From Trissonchulus latispiculum (Eukaryota > Nematoda > Enoplea > Enoplida > Ironidae): DNA of 64,000 nt. Shown one piece after another: positions 13,780-25,929 of the stretch (the stretch's first letter is position 1; each line of letters opens with the position of its first letter). The notes beneath the pieces are model-generated. The model was not told where the DNA came from. It was given only the letters and a program-made list of their open reading frames with translations, and did not search any database. The translations under genes and the position numbers were made by a program. The stretch is from contig JASAND010026210.1 of NCBI GenBank assembly GCA_030248195.1, forward strand, positions 1 through 64,000. The letters are read 5' to 3'.

Positions 13780-14516
13780 GTGGTGGTACGGCAGGACGCC
13801 TGCCTCGGAATCCCGACCGGAGGACAACTAATGGCTCTCACCTACCTGGGCCACCCGGGCCCACCTCTCCGCAAACGGAGGCTCCCCTGGGACTATCCAA
13901 ATCCCCCATGGATTGCGTGCGCACCGTCCTGGCGTTTTTGGTAGCTGGCCCTGGTAGACCGGCATACTGGGGCCTGCTGCTATTGCTTGCCGAGGATATA
14001 GAGAGAAACCCTGGTCCAGTCAACTGGCCTTGCCCAATCTGCTCCAAACCCGCCTCTAAGAACTGTGTGAAGTGTACAGCCTGTATGGGCTGGGTCCATC
14101 TCCGCCCATGCTCTGGGTTCCGGTCATTCGGTGCCTACGACCCCTACCTCTGGAAGTGCCGGAGGTGTATTACGACGAATCCACCATCCCGGCTGCTGCA
14201 ACAACAACAACAATTCAGCACAGCTGCTAACTCAACCCAATCCCAACCAAACCAGGCCCGTCTTGGACCGACGCATCGGGCCAGGGCCCCACCCTCCCCC
14301 TCCTTCCCCAGGCCCGATCCCCTGGCCCAGCCACAAATCGTCAGCAGGGACACCGGAGGCCCCCTGCAGTGGCCAGACCCCCAACCAGACCGCCACCCCG
14401 GCCACCGCCACGCCCCCAGTCAACAACGGCTGGCAGGCCAGCCACACATCCCCTGAAGATCTGGCAGTGGAATGCCGGTGGCCTGAAGGCTAAGGCTGCC
14501 AGGGTTTAACTTAGTT
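13780..14516 (+). pseudogene. LINE 5' fragment: 2A-like signal, PHD-type finger, start of endonuclease
   Basis: A GC-rich reading frame with a likely start codon near 13,909 runs to 14,456. Its N-terminus is hydrophobic (LLLLLAED) and leads into DIERNPGP, matching the 2A consensus D-x-E-x-NPGP that makes ribosomes skip a peptide bond. A Cys-rich finger follows (CPIC, CVKCTACMGWVH, WKCRRC), like the PHD-type fingers of some non-LTR retrotransposons, then a Pro/Gln-rich linker. In another frame, near 14,455-14,505, a WQWNAGGLKAK-like motif resembles the start of an apurinic endonuclease domain. Reverse transcriptase is absent. The fragment ends at about 14,516 against an unrelated repeat, and the frame change shows it is not functional. 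Confidence 0.75.
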
Positions 14517-14529
14517 TAACGCCCTTAGT

Positions 14530-14900
14530 TTAATTTTACGGCTTGCGTAGCTCAAGAAATGGCGGATTATTTGATTTCCACAAAAAGACAAGTTTTCAAC
14601 GCCACAATAAGAAAATCAGCTACATCTCACTATAGAGAAAAGCCAGAACGGTGCTTCAAAAAGCAAAAATGTAGAGCTCAACAAGATCTTTCGGATGAAT
14701 ATAATCATAGCTATGCAGCTACTGTTTAAGTGTCAAAAATCGGCGAAAACCGCCCTGAACGGAGACGTCGAAGTTTTGAAGCAGGATTGCGCGGAGGGTG
14801 TTAGAATGCTAAAAGAATTTATTTTGGAAAGTTTCATCAAATTTCATCGTGATTGAAACCGTCAACCAATATGTACCCAAAAGGAATCACCACCTTAAGT
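14530..14900. repeat. Dispersed repeat (second copy of 4980-5350)
   Basis: This is a direct copy of the block at 4980-5350 with scattered substitutions and small indels. It directly follows the broken LINE fragment, so either the repeat inserted there or the LINE was deleted up to it. Confidence 0.75.
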
Positions 14901-15088
14901 GAAGCGCCCTTTCTACCTTGGCCTAATATAGATAGCAAGGGGGTATAAAATACCTGAATACTATATACTTGCTGCGTATTTATATATAAATTGACATACT
15001 TTCTCGACCCAAAAATTAAGTAAAAGACCCAATCGCTCAAATATGAACAAATTAATAGGTGCTCCCTTCTAGATGGGTGCGACTGTAA

Positions 15089-15158
15089 CCTCGGCAGCTC
15101 AGTTGGCAGAACGTCAGAGCATTAATCAGGAAATCGTGAGATTGAATCTCATCCGAGC
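15089..15158 (+). tRNA. tRNA-like sequence (pseudogene or SINE head)
   Basis: The segment has an A-box-like AGCTCAGTTGGCAGAACG and a B-box-like GAGATTGAATC about 40 nt further on. Five or six bases at each end (CTCGG and CCGAG) can pair as an acceptor stem. The T-arm stem pairs but differs from GGTTCGAATCC, and I cannot place an anticodon confidently. A degenerate tRNA or a tRNA-derived SINE head is more likely than a working tRNA. Confidence 0.35.
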
Positions 15159-15159
15159 T

Positions 15160-16440
15160 CAATTCATTGCTTACATAAATGAGAAAGAATAAGAAACCAT
15201 GTGCTAGCACAGCAACACATGACCACAGCAAATGACTAGGATATCAGTGACGAATCAATGGAGTAACCACAATAAATTTGAGATCACAAAGTCAATTGGA
15301 ACAATTTTAAAATCACATCTATACATATCCAAGGGACATTCTTTACAAATCTTAACAACGTTTTCAGTTTCAGTTTTGGAGAAACTGAAAAATAATTACA
15401 ATAGCAGCGCATGATACAATATTTCTCACGTCAGAGTAAAGCACGAAAGCCATGTACAAAGTTACTCTCGGTTATTATCAGGTTAACAGATCCCAGTGAT
15501 TCGGACATCTCGCCAATAAGACGTCCAGTAAGCCAACAACATACAAAGAAGACGATGAAAACAGTACAAAAAATCAGATCCTTGTATGGAGGGAAAACGA
15601 GACGTCAGTTTGCATGTGAAAAACGATGCTATCTCTTTTCTAACTGTCGAAATCTTGACTCTAAAATAAATCGATCAAAAACAATAACACTCAACATGTT
15701 ACTCATACTTGTACTAAAAACACTGCCCTGATCAAATCGTTCAAATCCATCAAGACTAGGCAAAACTTGCAGTTTCAATCGGAAGAACAATTGTTTACAA
15801 TTTCTAAAATACAGAGTGTTTTTTACAGAGGGGGTGCCCCCCGAGATCCCCGGTATTCCCCCATAATTTTTCATATGTATTTTTAATAAGGTCAACATTT
15901 TTCAACGGTTTTGTAGTGGGGACCCAAATTTTTGCCAAAAATGGACAAATTTTTAAAAATCTTGGGGCCTCGCCGGAGATTTTTTCGTAAAAATGGCCAA
16001 TTTTAGAATGAATCCAAGCATTTTAGATAAGTTTTGGTATTTCTACCAGCAAAAGCAAAACCAAAAAATAGCAATTTTTCTCATTTTTGCAAAAACTACA
16101 CTGGGAAGACGTCTAAACCGGGACTACCTAAAAACGTCCTGCAACCTACAGTACGAATATTACAAAGACAAAACCAGCCAGTAAAACTACTTTTAAACAA
16201 TAGTGTAGCAATACAACATTCGTAACAACCGAGAAGTTACGCAGTACATTTCAAGCAATGATGAATGACTATTGGGAGCAGGGTATTTTTTACCGGGGGG
16301 TGCGGGCACCCCCCGAAAGTGACCTCCCCCTCGAAAATGCCTTCCCCCCCGAAATCGCCCCCTCCCGGGATTTCTCAGGGTTCATGCGGACATTTCAGTT
16401 TCAATTTCCAGGTTTTTCAAGGTTTTCAGCGGCAATTTTC
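15160..16440. other. Geneless interval
   Basis: No protein-like frames are present. A C-rich MITE fragment with GGTATTTTTTACCGGGGG occurs near 16,285-16,370. A CTCGCCGGAGATTTTTTCG motif near 15,971, shared with the C-rich MITE family, marks another fragment. Confidence 0.45.
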
Positions 16441-19400
16441 CAGGTTTTGTACTATTAAATTTTGATCAAATTAGTGCAGATCTTGAGCATTTTGGGGGTA
16501 CCAGGAAAATAGAACCAGCGATGCACTGGACCCAAACTCGACAACCAGACCCTTGTCCCGAAATAATTAAAGTATATAATGGTAAATCTGGGCCGGGTTT
16601 TTCCGGAAAATGCGGAAAACCATTTTTTTCGGCTTTACCAGTGTTTTTTCGTTTCTTCGATAACCCCAATGGCTTTAAACTAGTGCTCGGACCGGTTCCG
16701 ATTTTTGAAACCGGTTCCGGTTCCGGTTCCAGAGCACCGGTTCCGGTTCCGGTTCTAGCTTCCGGTTCCGGTTCCAATTGAGATTTTTGTAAAAAGGCTT
16801 ATAATTCAAGTTTTTTTAGTTTTTTATATAAATTGGACCAAAACCTTATGAGCCAACGTTGTTATGTGGTCAACGTTATTAATTTACATGTAAAATAGTA
16901 ATTAATTTTTATACCAGTTTTAATAGTGTCAAAATGTGTTAAAAGTGTAATCGTAATGAATATGTAAAAAATTTCAATCCTAAACTTGTTTCCTGTGTCC
17001 CATGGTAATAGTTTGTTCAACTGTCACTAAGTATAGGATTTACGCATTCACAGCATGTCACTGTCAATAATTAGCTGGTCCTCTCCTCTGATTTATTTTG
17101 CTTGACAATTGACCAAGAATTTGTTAATTGTTCGCAATCCTCTATCTTGCTTGCTCAAAAACTAGTCATGTTTCTTTTTTGCATTAAAGTAGCGAGATAC
17201 AGCAAGACATATACACTGGAATCTTATTTTTTGACATTTAGCGGTACATGTACGTAGCTGTAAGAAGTGGGAAAATGTAAAAATTTGGAAACAGTAAAGA
17301 ATTCATATGTTTGTTTGTCAACGACTGTCTTGTCTACTAAGAGAAAATTGCGAAAATCTGCATGCACCCATTCTAATATTCAGTGAAAACTCTAGAAAAC
17401 CAAAGTTAGGTTCCAGGTATATATCTATTAGAAAAAGAAATCTTAGCCTATATTTTGATATAGAGATGGTTTCTTAACTCCAAGTCAGGGTTTGTTCTTG
17501 ATAGATATCGGATATTTGTGCATTTTTTGTGCATTTTAAAAAATAGGGTGCGTTTTGGAAAAAATGTTTTTATTGGAAAAAAATTTTGGAAAAATGTTGC
17601 ATTTAAAAACTTTTTTCTGAACAATTTCTTGTCGTTTTAACAGATTAACAAACGGCAGTGAGAGAGCTAGCATTGTACGCGTCGAACCGTTGTAAAGGAA
17701 AAAATGTGAAGAAATACTTTAAGAGAAATTGGCTTAATCCAGTCGTCTATTTCTGACAATTTATGAAGGGACATATATAAGTATATAAATACAACCCAAA
17801 GCTAAAATATTTCAATAATTAGTGGCTTTTGTAAACAAGAAAGAATAGAACAGAAGTAAGGTCTTTGCGACGTTGCTGTGATCGAAAAATAGTAAGAAGA
17901 TGCGGGGGTCTGGGGGCGGCAGCCCCCAGCTAAAAGCTAGAGCTTTTTTAAAATTTGAAGCACTTTCGAAATTTTTTAGGGCACTTTGTGGTTAGCGGAA
18001 GTATAATTTGACTGTGCATTTAAGTGTGCATTATTAGATTCAAGTGTGCAGCTTGGAAAAAAGTGTGCATGTGCACAATAAAATGCACAAGAGACAGACT
18101 TAGCTCCAAGTAAACAATTATTATTAATGCTTCAAAGTTGGTTACTCCAAAAAGAAATCATCAGCTCAAAAGTAATTGCATATCTTACCAACATGCAAGA
18201 AAAAGTTAAAACTCTTACTTGTTAAAAAATAATGCCGCATAATAGGTTTCGGAAAACTTTCAAAAGACTACATTCAAAAGCTAGAAAAATTTTCAGAATT
18301 TCCAGACTGAAAGTGTTATTTAAAAGCTAGAGAAATTTTGAAAATTTGCAGGCGAAAACTTAATTTTTGGATACATTTTTCAAAACATCTGAGACAAATT
18401 ACACTGGAACCGGTCCGGTTCCAAATGCTACCGGTTCCGGTTCCGGTTCTATAAATCCTGCGGTTCCGGTTCTACCGGTTCCAGTGGAACCGTTCCGAGC
18501 ACTACTTTAAACTGCTTCTGGAGCGCTAAAAAGGGCAAATTTACGATTAAAGAGTTAAACAGTATTTCAAAGCTACAAAAATATAAATCTAGACCGCTTC
18601 AAAAAAATTCAGAATTTTCAGTTTTTCAAATATATATTTCGAAAACTTTCGGGAAATTTTCAACAGTTTCGCAAAATTGCCATATATATTTGAACTTATC
18701 GGGTCTCCGGTGCCCATCGTGCGGTAACTATTGGCATTTTCAATCACACTTTTGGAAATATGAAGGCTAAAAAATAGGTTAAATCCTTACAAAAGTTGTA
18801 ATTCGTTAAAATCGATGTGTTATAAACGCAATAACAGCACTTAACGTCGAGTTAATACATTTTTAACTGATTTTAAATCAGATTAAAGAGTCTTAGCTTC
18901 ATTTTACGCACCGTGCTCGTTGAATTTTAAACCATGGCTAGCAGACGAAAAAGATATATATAGATACGCAGGGGCACTAGCGTAGCCAGAAAACATTTCG
19001 AGGGAGGGAATGCAAAATTTTTCCGGAAAGTGGGTCTTGCCAAGAAATCGTTTCAGTAAGCGAATTTACACAGGAATTTAAAATAGCACAATCCTTATTT
19101 GTGCGATTAGGTAATTAGTCTTTTTAAACATTTTCATTATGATTTTTGTTGCAATTCACAATTTGTTGCAATTCACAAAACTTTTCCAGCTTCTGAGGGC
19201 TCTGCCCCCAGATCCCCCGAGCAGATGCTACATTTATATACGTTTATATATACAACATGAGAATTTCAGCATGTTATGTTGGCACGTATATAAGTGATGC
19301 GAAAAAAGCCTGAAACGAGCGAATAACGATTTTGAAAAATCAGGGTAGATGTTAAAAATTTTTGGATGTCCCCCCCGAATTTTTTTCTGGCTACGCCACT

Positions 19401-20490
19401 GGACTTTCGGGGAAATTCTTGGGGCGGGACTTTCGTGGAAATTTTACAGAGCAATCTTTGAAATTAAAAATTCTTAAGGCCCCATCTCGTGTTGAAGCAC
19501 CCAAATGATGTAAAAGCTGGTGAAAGTTGGGTATATTATTATTGGTACTCATTTTGGTCTACGAAACACGTATTAAGATGGTATAATGCACTATTTCGCG
19601 CCTAAGGAGCGAAAATGTTTTGAAAAATGGGCGTTTTCCAGACGGCACGGAAAAATTCCTGGGGAAAAATCCCCCGAAAAAATTCCAAAATGTCGGGGGA
19701 ACTTCCCCCCCACCCCCCCCCGGTTTTTTAGTTTGCTATGTCAAGTAAAAATAGAAACATAAACAAAACATACATATTACATGTGCTTAGGCAGAAAATA
19801 TAAACAACTGCAGACAAAAGAATGAATGTAGAATCGAAGAGGTAAGCGGGGGTATGAAGGAGGCAGCCCCCCAAAGAAGAAGCCAGCGTCCAAACTACAG
19901 CAAATTGTCTCAAGAAATTAATTTAGACCGCCCTTGAAATTCCAGCTACCGAATTTTACGGCTGCGTATATTTAATCTCAAATGCGTAAATGCGTAGAAT
20001 TTATGCAAAAAATCGTGCAACCAACGTGAATTTTGGGTGAGGAGCCCCACAAAAGTGGAAGAATTTTCTAAAGCAGGACCTCTTGGATAAAGTTTCAGCA
20101 TAATTTTCGGTAATTGTAATTATTGGTAATGTTCGCCTTTTAGGGTAAAATCTTTCAGATTTTCTGTGTTATGAAAATAAAATTTAAAATAAAATAGTTT
20201 AAGGAAAGGCAAATTGCTATAAAACATACATACAATACCAAGTAGAAAGCTATGCGTATGTACAAACCATGAGTGAAACGCTGACAAACCGGGTTAAACA
20301 AAATCACAATTCGGGTAATTTTTTCAATTTCAATGCAAATATAAGAAATTTGGTGAAATTTTGGAATGCATCTTCCATTCTTCTTTTGGAAGCAAATTCC
20401 AGGTTTTTCCAGGTTTTTCCAGGTGTTTACCCCAATTCCAGGTTTTTCCAGGTATTTCCAGGTTTTTCCAGGTCGCATGAACCCTGATTT
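16440..20490. repeat. Dispersed repeat, copy 2, with inserted elements
   Basis: This interval parallels 2690-4500 but is longer. The main cause is the hAT-like element at 16,681-18,504; a further divergent stretch lies at about 19,020-19,430. The end is marked by the same CCAGGTTTTT runs. A GGGGGCGGCAGCCCCC-type palindrome near 17,910 recurs in variant form at 3665, 19,200 and 43,825. Confidence 0.7.
16681..18504. mobile_element. Non-autonomous hAT-like element, 1.8 kb
   Basis: Ends are TAGTGCTCGGACCGGTTCC on the left and the inverse of TAGTGCTCGGAACGGTTCC on the right. A perfect 8-bp duplication CTTTAAAC occupies 16,673-16,680 and 18,505-18,512. Subterminal arrays of ACCGGTTCCGGTTCC lie at 16,690-16,775 and 18,410-18,490. 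The related repeat at 2930-2950 continues without interruption through this point, so it is an empty site. No transposase frame is visible. A hAT assignment follows from the 8-bp duplication and the terminus. Confidence 0.88.
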
Positions 20491-20740
20491 CTGCTTACCC
20501 CTCTACCGGGTTTTTTGGGGCCCAAAATTTTGCCAAAATAGGCAAATTTTCAAAAATTTTCCAGCTCCGCCGGGGATTCTTTCGTAAAACGGCAATTTTA
20601 AGCTTAAATCCCGGTATTTTTGAGAAGTTTTTGCCTTTCTACGTGTAAAATACGCCAAAAGATACCAATTTTTAGCTAATTTTTGCAAAAAATACCCCCC
20701 GGGAAGCCCCCCCCCCAAAACCCTAAAAACCCCAGTGAGT
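20490..20740. repeat. C-rich MITE fragment
   Basis: The stretch holds ACCGGGTTTTTTGGGG, an internal CCAGCTCCGCCGGGG stem and a terminal C-run, all features of the C-rich MITE family elsewhere. I could not identify both ends. Confidence 0.45.
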
Positions 20741-21274
20741 GGGAAAGATCTGAAATTATTAGTGCACTGGATATCCGGATAATATCCGATTTGACAAAAA
20801 TATCCTGATATCCGTTTACATTTCCGACAAAGTAATGAAAAATTAGCAAATTTCTGACAAAAATTTCAATATGTTTAAAATGTTTCTAAAATTTCCCAGA
20901 AAATGTATTTGAAAACAAACTTGTAACTGGTTGAATGACGACTTGCCGCAGCTCACCGATAAATTGAAATTTGAATTGTGAAATTGGCAAATTTTCTCGA
21001 ACTACAGTTTCGAATATCCGTTAACGCAAATTAGGCAGATATCCAGATACAAAGATATGTCCAGTGCCCTTCACTATAGTACGACCAAAAAATGTGTGTA
21101 CAAACTTCGACCGTTTATAGCAGATTAACCTTTGGAGCAAACCCCAACAATGTATATATTTTTAGAATCCTCAAGAACTCGAGATTTTGAAAATCCGGAA
21201 AATTCCGGGTTTCATTCACGGAAAATCTAAAATTTTTAGTTTTTCGCCAAATTTTTATCGAAATTTTGCTTTTA

Positions 21275-22006
21275 CGATCGAATAGAGCTGGTCCCGCTGC
21301 ATATTTTTGCTCTTACAAGTTTTTCACGAAAATGCACCCAGTTTCCGGAATTCCGGGTTTTCAAAATTTCCGGATTGTAATAATTTCCTCCAATACCCAC
21401 AAGATGGGTATCATTCGAAAGCTCTTATCGAGCTGAACAACTTTTGTAATAGAATGAACTCTTGAAAATGCACACATTTCCCGGAATTCGAGAAAACCGG
21501 ATTTTCCGGATTTTAAAAATTTTCTCCAATACCCCACAATATGGGTATCATTCGAAAGCTCTTGATAGAATCTTGTAATAGAACCAATGTCTGCAAATGC
21601 ACCAAATTCCCGAAATTCACGAATTCCGGATTTCACTCTAGCTTGGAAGGTTTTAGCGACTTCCGAGAACTGGGCTCATTTCTGCGAGTTGGTTCTATTA
21701 CGAGATTTGTTCAGCTCATCAAGAGCTTTCGAATGATACCCATATTGTGGGGTATTGGAGAAAATTTTTAAAATCCGGAAAATCCGGTTTTCTCGAATTT
21801 CGGAAAATGTGTGCATTTTCAAGAGTTCATTCTATTACAAAAGTTGTTCAGCTCGATAAGAGCTTTCGAATGATGCCCATCTTGTGGGTATTGGAGAAAA
21901 TTTTTAAAATCCGGAAATTTTGAAAACCCGGAATTCCGGAAACTGGGTGCATTTCCGTGAAAAACTGGTAAGAGCAAAAATATGCAGCGGGACCAGCTCT
22001 ATCCGA
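21275..22006. repeat. Inverted repeat with arms of about 335 bp
   Basis: The left arm at about 21,275-21,610 and the right arm at about 21,670-22,006 are reverse complements with few differences, for example AATAGAGCTGGTCCCGCTGC against GCAGCGGGACCAGCTCT. Each arm itself repeats blocks ending in 'attcgaaagctctt'. The loop is about 60 bp. No gene is present. Confidence 0.8.
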
Positions 22007-22084
22007 ATGCTTAATGCTTACGTTTGCAGTTCCTAACAGAATAATTACCTATATATTTCCTCCCGAAAGACGATAAGTTCGCGC

Positions 22085-22247
22085 GAATAGGGCGGAAGGA
22101 GGGAATTCCCTATTCGGCGACAAAGCTGGTTTCTTTCATTTTAGTCGCCGAGTAGATTCCCTATTCGGCGCACAAAGCTGGTTTCTTTCATTTTAGTCGC
22201 CGAGTAGATTCCCTATTCGGCGCACAAAGCTGGTTTCTGTCATTTTA
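22085..22247 (+). repeat. 51-bp tandem repeat, three copies
   Basis: Three head-to-tail copies carry 'ccctattcggcg', 'caaagctggtttct' and 'cattttagtcgccgag'. The third is interrupted after CATTTTA by the foldback element at 22,248. It resumes at 23,750 with TTAGTCGCTGAG, so the array supplies an internal empty-site comparison. Confidence 0.8.
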
Positions 22248-23749
22248 GGCGTCGTCTCAAGAAGACCAGGTCTTTAAAGACTTCTTATGTCTTACTAAGA
22301 CCTGGTCTTTGGTCTTACTAAGACTTTTCATGTTTGGCCGCCGAGCGACCTTTGACATGACAGCTGTTGACACCCACTGGTCTTATTCTTACCGCTACTA
22401 CAACCTAACTAAACAGCATGTATATAAACGCTAACGTACTTACGTGTATGTGTACGCGCTATATGAGTGCAAACGCTCTAACTCGCAGCTTTCCAGCCAT
22501 TAGCTGGAAACTTGGAGAAAGGTCAGTTAGGGAAGTGACCTTTGCTACAACTGCGAGGTCCAACAAGTGTAACCTAAGCACGAACGTGCAGTTTATGCGT
22601 ACGCACTAACACATACCTTGGGTACACACACATACACACTAAGGAAGAATAGATAAGATACATATATACCAAACCAATGCAGATAAATCAAGGCAACTGC
22701 AGAGCATAATCGTGCGCATATATAAGCAATGACCTTTGACTTAAATTTTTAACTTTCTGATGATGTGAAATTCTGATGAAATATGAAATAAGAATTGTGG
22801 ACGTAATTAGTTTTTTATTACAAACAGAAGAATTATATACTGAAAATAAGTCTTGTAGAAATGATAATGGACATTTTATAAAAATGCCAGTCTGTGAAAC
22901 CCGAATTGTAACATCGAAAAATTAATCACTTAAGATAAAACATTTTCTGATTTCCGCACAGGTAATATACGTCAAAATCGAATATTACATACAATTTAAA
23001 ATGTTTCCAGTTGGTATATACGTAGAGATTATTTATCTTAAATGATTAATTTTTCGATTTTTGTTCGATGTTTCTTAAATTTGGGCTTCTCAGGCTGGCA
23101 TTTTTATCAAATGTCCATCATCATTTCTACAAGACTTATTTTCAGTATATAATTCTTCTATTTATAATAAAAAACTAATTACGTCCACAATTCTTATTTC
23201 ATATTTCATCAGAATTTCACATCAGCAGAAAGTTAAAAATTTAAGTCAAAGGTCATTGCTTATATGTGCGCACGATTATGCTCTGCAGTTGCCTTGATTT
23301 ATCTGCATTGGTTTGGTATATATGTATCTTATCTATTCTTCTTTAGTACGTATGTGTGTATGTGTGTGTACCCAAGGTATATATGTGTTAGTGCGTACGC
23401 ATAAACTGCACGTTCGTGCTTAGGTTACACTTGTTGGACCTCGCAGTTGTAGCAAAGGTCACTTCCCTAACTGACCTTTCTCCAAGTTTCCAGCTAATGG
23501 CTGGAAAGCTGCGAGTTAGAGCGTTTGCACTCATATAGCGCGTACACATACACGTAAGTACGTTAGCGTTTATATACATGCTGTTTAGTTAGGTTGTAGT
23601 AGCGGTAAGAATAAGACCAGTGGGTGTCAACAGCTGTCACGTCAAAGGTCGCTCGGCGGCCAAACATGAAAAGTCTTAGTAAGACCAAAGACCAGGTCTT
23701 AGTAAGACATAAGACGTCTTTAAAGACCTGGTCTTCTTGAGACGACGCC
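22248..23749. mobile_element. 1.5-kb palindromic foldback element, TTA target duplication
   Basis: The element is a near-perfect palindrome centred at about 22,998: arms of roughly 690 bp with a divergent loop of about 90 bp. Ends are GGCGTCGTCTC and GAGACGACGCC. TTA flanks it directly at 22,245-22,247 and 23,750-23,752. The interrupted 51-bp tandem repeat confirms the insertion point. An identical 63-codon frame in each arm (22,418 on plus, 23,388 on minus) is a consequence of the palindrome. A TTA (TWA-type) duplication is typical of PIF/Harbinger, so a non-autonomous member is my best guess. Confidence 0.85.
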
Positions 23750-24044
23750 TTAGTCGCTGAGAAACGGCATTTTTCCGCTTCAGCAGAATCTCAGTTGTAA
23801 CCATGCACCGTGTATTTAACATTCAAGTCTTTCCCTATTCTACCAAGTTGGTTGCCCGTCGAGGGCATTTTCCCCCCCAGTTTCGCTTATTTTTCCGCTG
23901 CAGAGAAAATCATGTCAGAGAAGTTGCAAATATACACAATGTAAGCAAAGCTAGCTACCGCAAACAGGCTGGATTAAAACGTTCTAGTTCAACTGAATGT
24001 ATTTGCTGAAACGGAAAAATGCCTGTTAATAGTCTTTTCAGAAC

Positions 24045-24300
24045 TTTATACACGGTGTGTCATCTTAGGCTGGAAGGCCACTGTTCATGGCCTCTACCGA
24101 ACATTATACACGGAGCGTTATCTTAGGCTGAAGGCCACTGTTCATGGCCTTTTCATAACTTTTTACACGGTGCGTCATCTTAGGCTGGAAGGCCACTGTT
24201 CATGGCCTCTACAGAACACTATACACGGAGCGTTATCTTAGGCTGGAAGGCCACGGTTCATGGCCTTTTCAGAACTTTTTACACGGTGCGTTATCTTAGG
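24045..24300 (+). repeat. Tandem repeat of about 58 bp, five copies
   Basis: Each unit carries TACACGG, then ATCTTAGGCTGGAAGGCCAC, then GTTCATGGCC. Alternate units are more alike (ending CTCTACCGAAC-like or TTTTCAGAAC-like), giving a dimeric higher-order period of about 115 bp. Confidence 0.8.
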
Positions 24301-24359
24301 CAGGAAGGCTATTTTAAAAGCCAACCAGCACCGTAACCTTGGATATGCAGTTATATATA

Positions 24360-25250
24360 TATACATGACAAAAGTTGCTCTGCTCATTTTGGGCTTTCAT
24401 TTAAAACCAAATTTGACAACTTTTGGAAATTTTGATTTTTGACCAATTAGGACCCCTTGCCAGGGCGCCACAGGTCGCTAGAGACCAGTTTGGAGGGGTC
24501 CTCCAATGAGATAAAATGTTCGCCTCACCAAGGGCTTTCATTTGATACCAAACTTGAAAACCTTTCAAAAAATTGATTTTGGACCGGTCCGGACCCTGGT
24601 CAGGGCGCCACAGGCCGCTGGGACCAGTTTGGAGGGTCCTCCAATGAATGTTCGCCTCACCAAGGGCTTTCATTTGATACCAAACTTGAAAACTTTTCAA
24701 AAAATCGATTTTGGACCGGTCCGGACCCTGGTCACGGCGCCACAGGCCGCTGGGTCCACTTTGGAGGGGTCCTCCGATGACAAAAAATGTTCGCCTCACC
24801 AAGGGCTTTCATTTGATAGCAAACTTGGAAATTTATTTAAAAACCGATTTTTGACCAGTCCGGACCCTGGTCAGGGCGCCACAGGCCGCTGGGTCCACTT
24901 TGGAGGGGTCCTCCAATGACAAAAAATGTTCGCCTCACCAAGGGCTTTCATCTGATACCAAACTTGGCCACTTTTGGAAAAATCGATTTTTGGCCATTTT
25001 GGACCGGTCCGGACCCTGGTCAGGGCTCCACAGGCCGCTGGATCCACTTTGGAGGGGTCCTCCAATGACAAAAAATGTTCGCCTCACCAAGGGCTTTCAT
25101 TTGATACCAAACTTAGCCACTTTTGGAAAATTCGATTTTTGGGCATTTTGAACCGGTCCGGAGCCTGGTCAGGGCGCCACAGGCCGCTGGATCCACTTTG
25201 GAGAGGTTCTCCAATGACAAAAATGTTCGCCTCGCCAAGGGCTTTCATTT
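24360..25250 (+). repeat. Satellite-like array, units of 132-149 bp
   Basis: Units start near the recurring GGGCTTTCATTTGATACCAA at 24,532, 24,664, 24,803, 24,942, 25,091 and 25,239. Each also holds a GGACCGGTCCGGACCCTGGT-like palindrome and GCGCCACAGGCCGCTGG. Two more units lie at 27,500-27,745 and a diverged single unit at about 34,290-34,440. Frames through the array are repeat translations. Confidence 0.85.
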
Positions 25251-25253
25251 GAC

Positions 25254-25853
25254 AAGAATCAAAAATGCTCCTTCGTCGCATGTAAAATACATATGAGTAC
25301 TCTCAGGCAGGTTGTACAAACACGGAAACTAGCCTGTAAAATGCATATGAGTGGCGTTGAGGTTGTAAATTAAGGAAAACAAGTTGCAACGGCTTAACAT
25401 ATGAGCCTGTCCTACAACGAGGCTCATATTGGCGTAGTAGTGTGTCATAGTGTTCCGAGAATACAGTAGATGTACTATAGTGCTTCCGGAAATAGTAGGT
25501 GCCATGGTGTTTCGGGAAACATCCGCTTGCATGTACAGTTAAACTTGAGGTGTCGCAGTTCACTTCCTTCTGTCCATTTCTTTCAAGCCACAATGTTAAC
25601 ATGTTATGTCTATTCATTCGTTTTTTCTTTAATATGATGACCTGATGATCTTTAAGAAGGCTGCACTGTGACGCCAATATGAGCCTCGTTGTAGGACAGG
25701 CTCATATGTTAAGCCGTTGCAACTTGTTTTCCTTAATTTACAACCTCAACGCCACTCATATGCATTTTACAGGCTAGTTTCCGTGTGTGTACAACCTGCC
25801 TGAGAGTACTCATATGTATTTTACATGCGACGAAGGAGCATTTTTGTTTCTTG
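25254..25853. mobile_element. Foldback element with 181-bp arms
   Basis: The left arm (25,254-25,434) and right arm (25,672-25,853) are almost exact reverse complements, separated by about 237 bp of unique spacer. The element interrupts the 132-149-bp satellite array, which resumes in related form near 25,930. Ends are imperfect and I could not define a target duplication. No coding capacity is evident. Confidence 0.75.
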
Positions 25854-25929
25854 TTTTCCATTCTTTTACATATGTATGCGCAAAAAAGAACCAACATAAT
25901 ACGTATATTTCCGAACACCATGCGCTAGC

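Noticed and set aside
22418..23579. Two identical 63-residue proteins in opposite orientation
   Set aside because: They are the two arms of a palindromic element, not duplicated genes.
24045..25250. CRISPR-like array
   Set aside because: Units are contiguous tandem repeats without unique spacers, in a eukaryotic repeat landscape.
24401..25281. Overlapping repetitive open frames on both strands
   Set aside because: They follow the satellite units in several frames with no family features.
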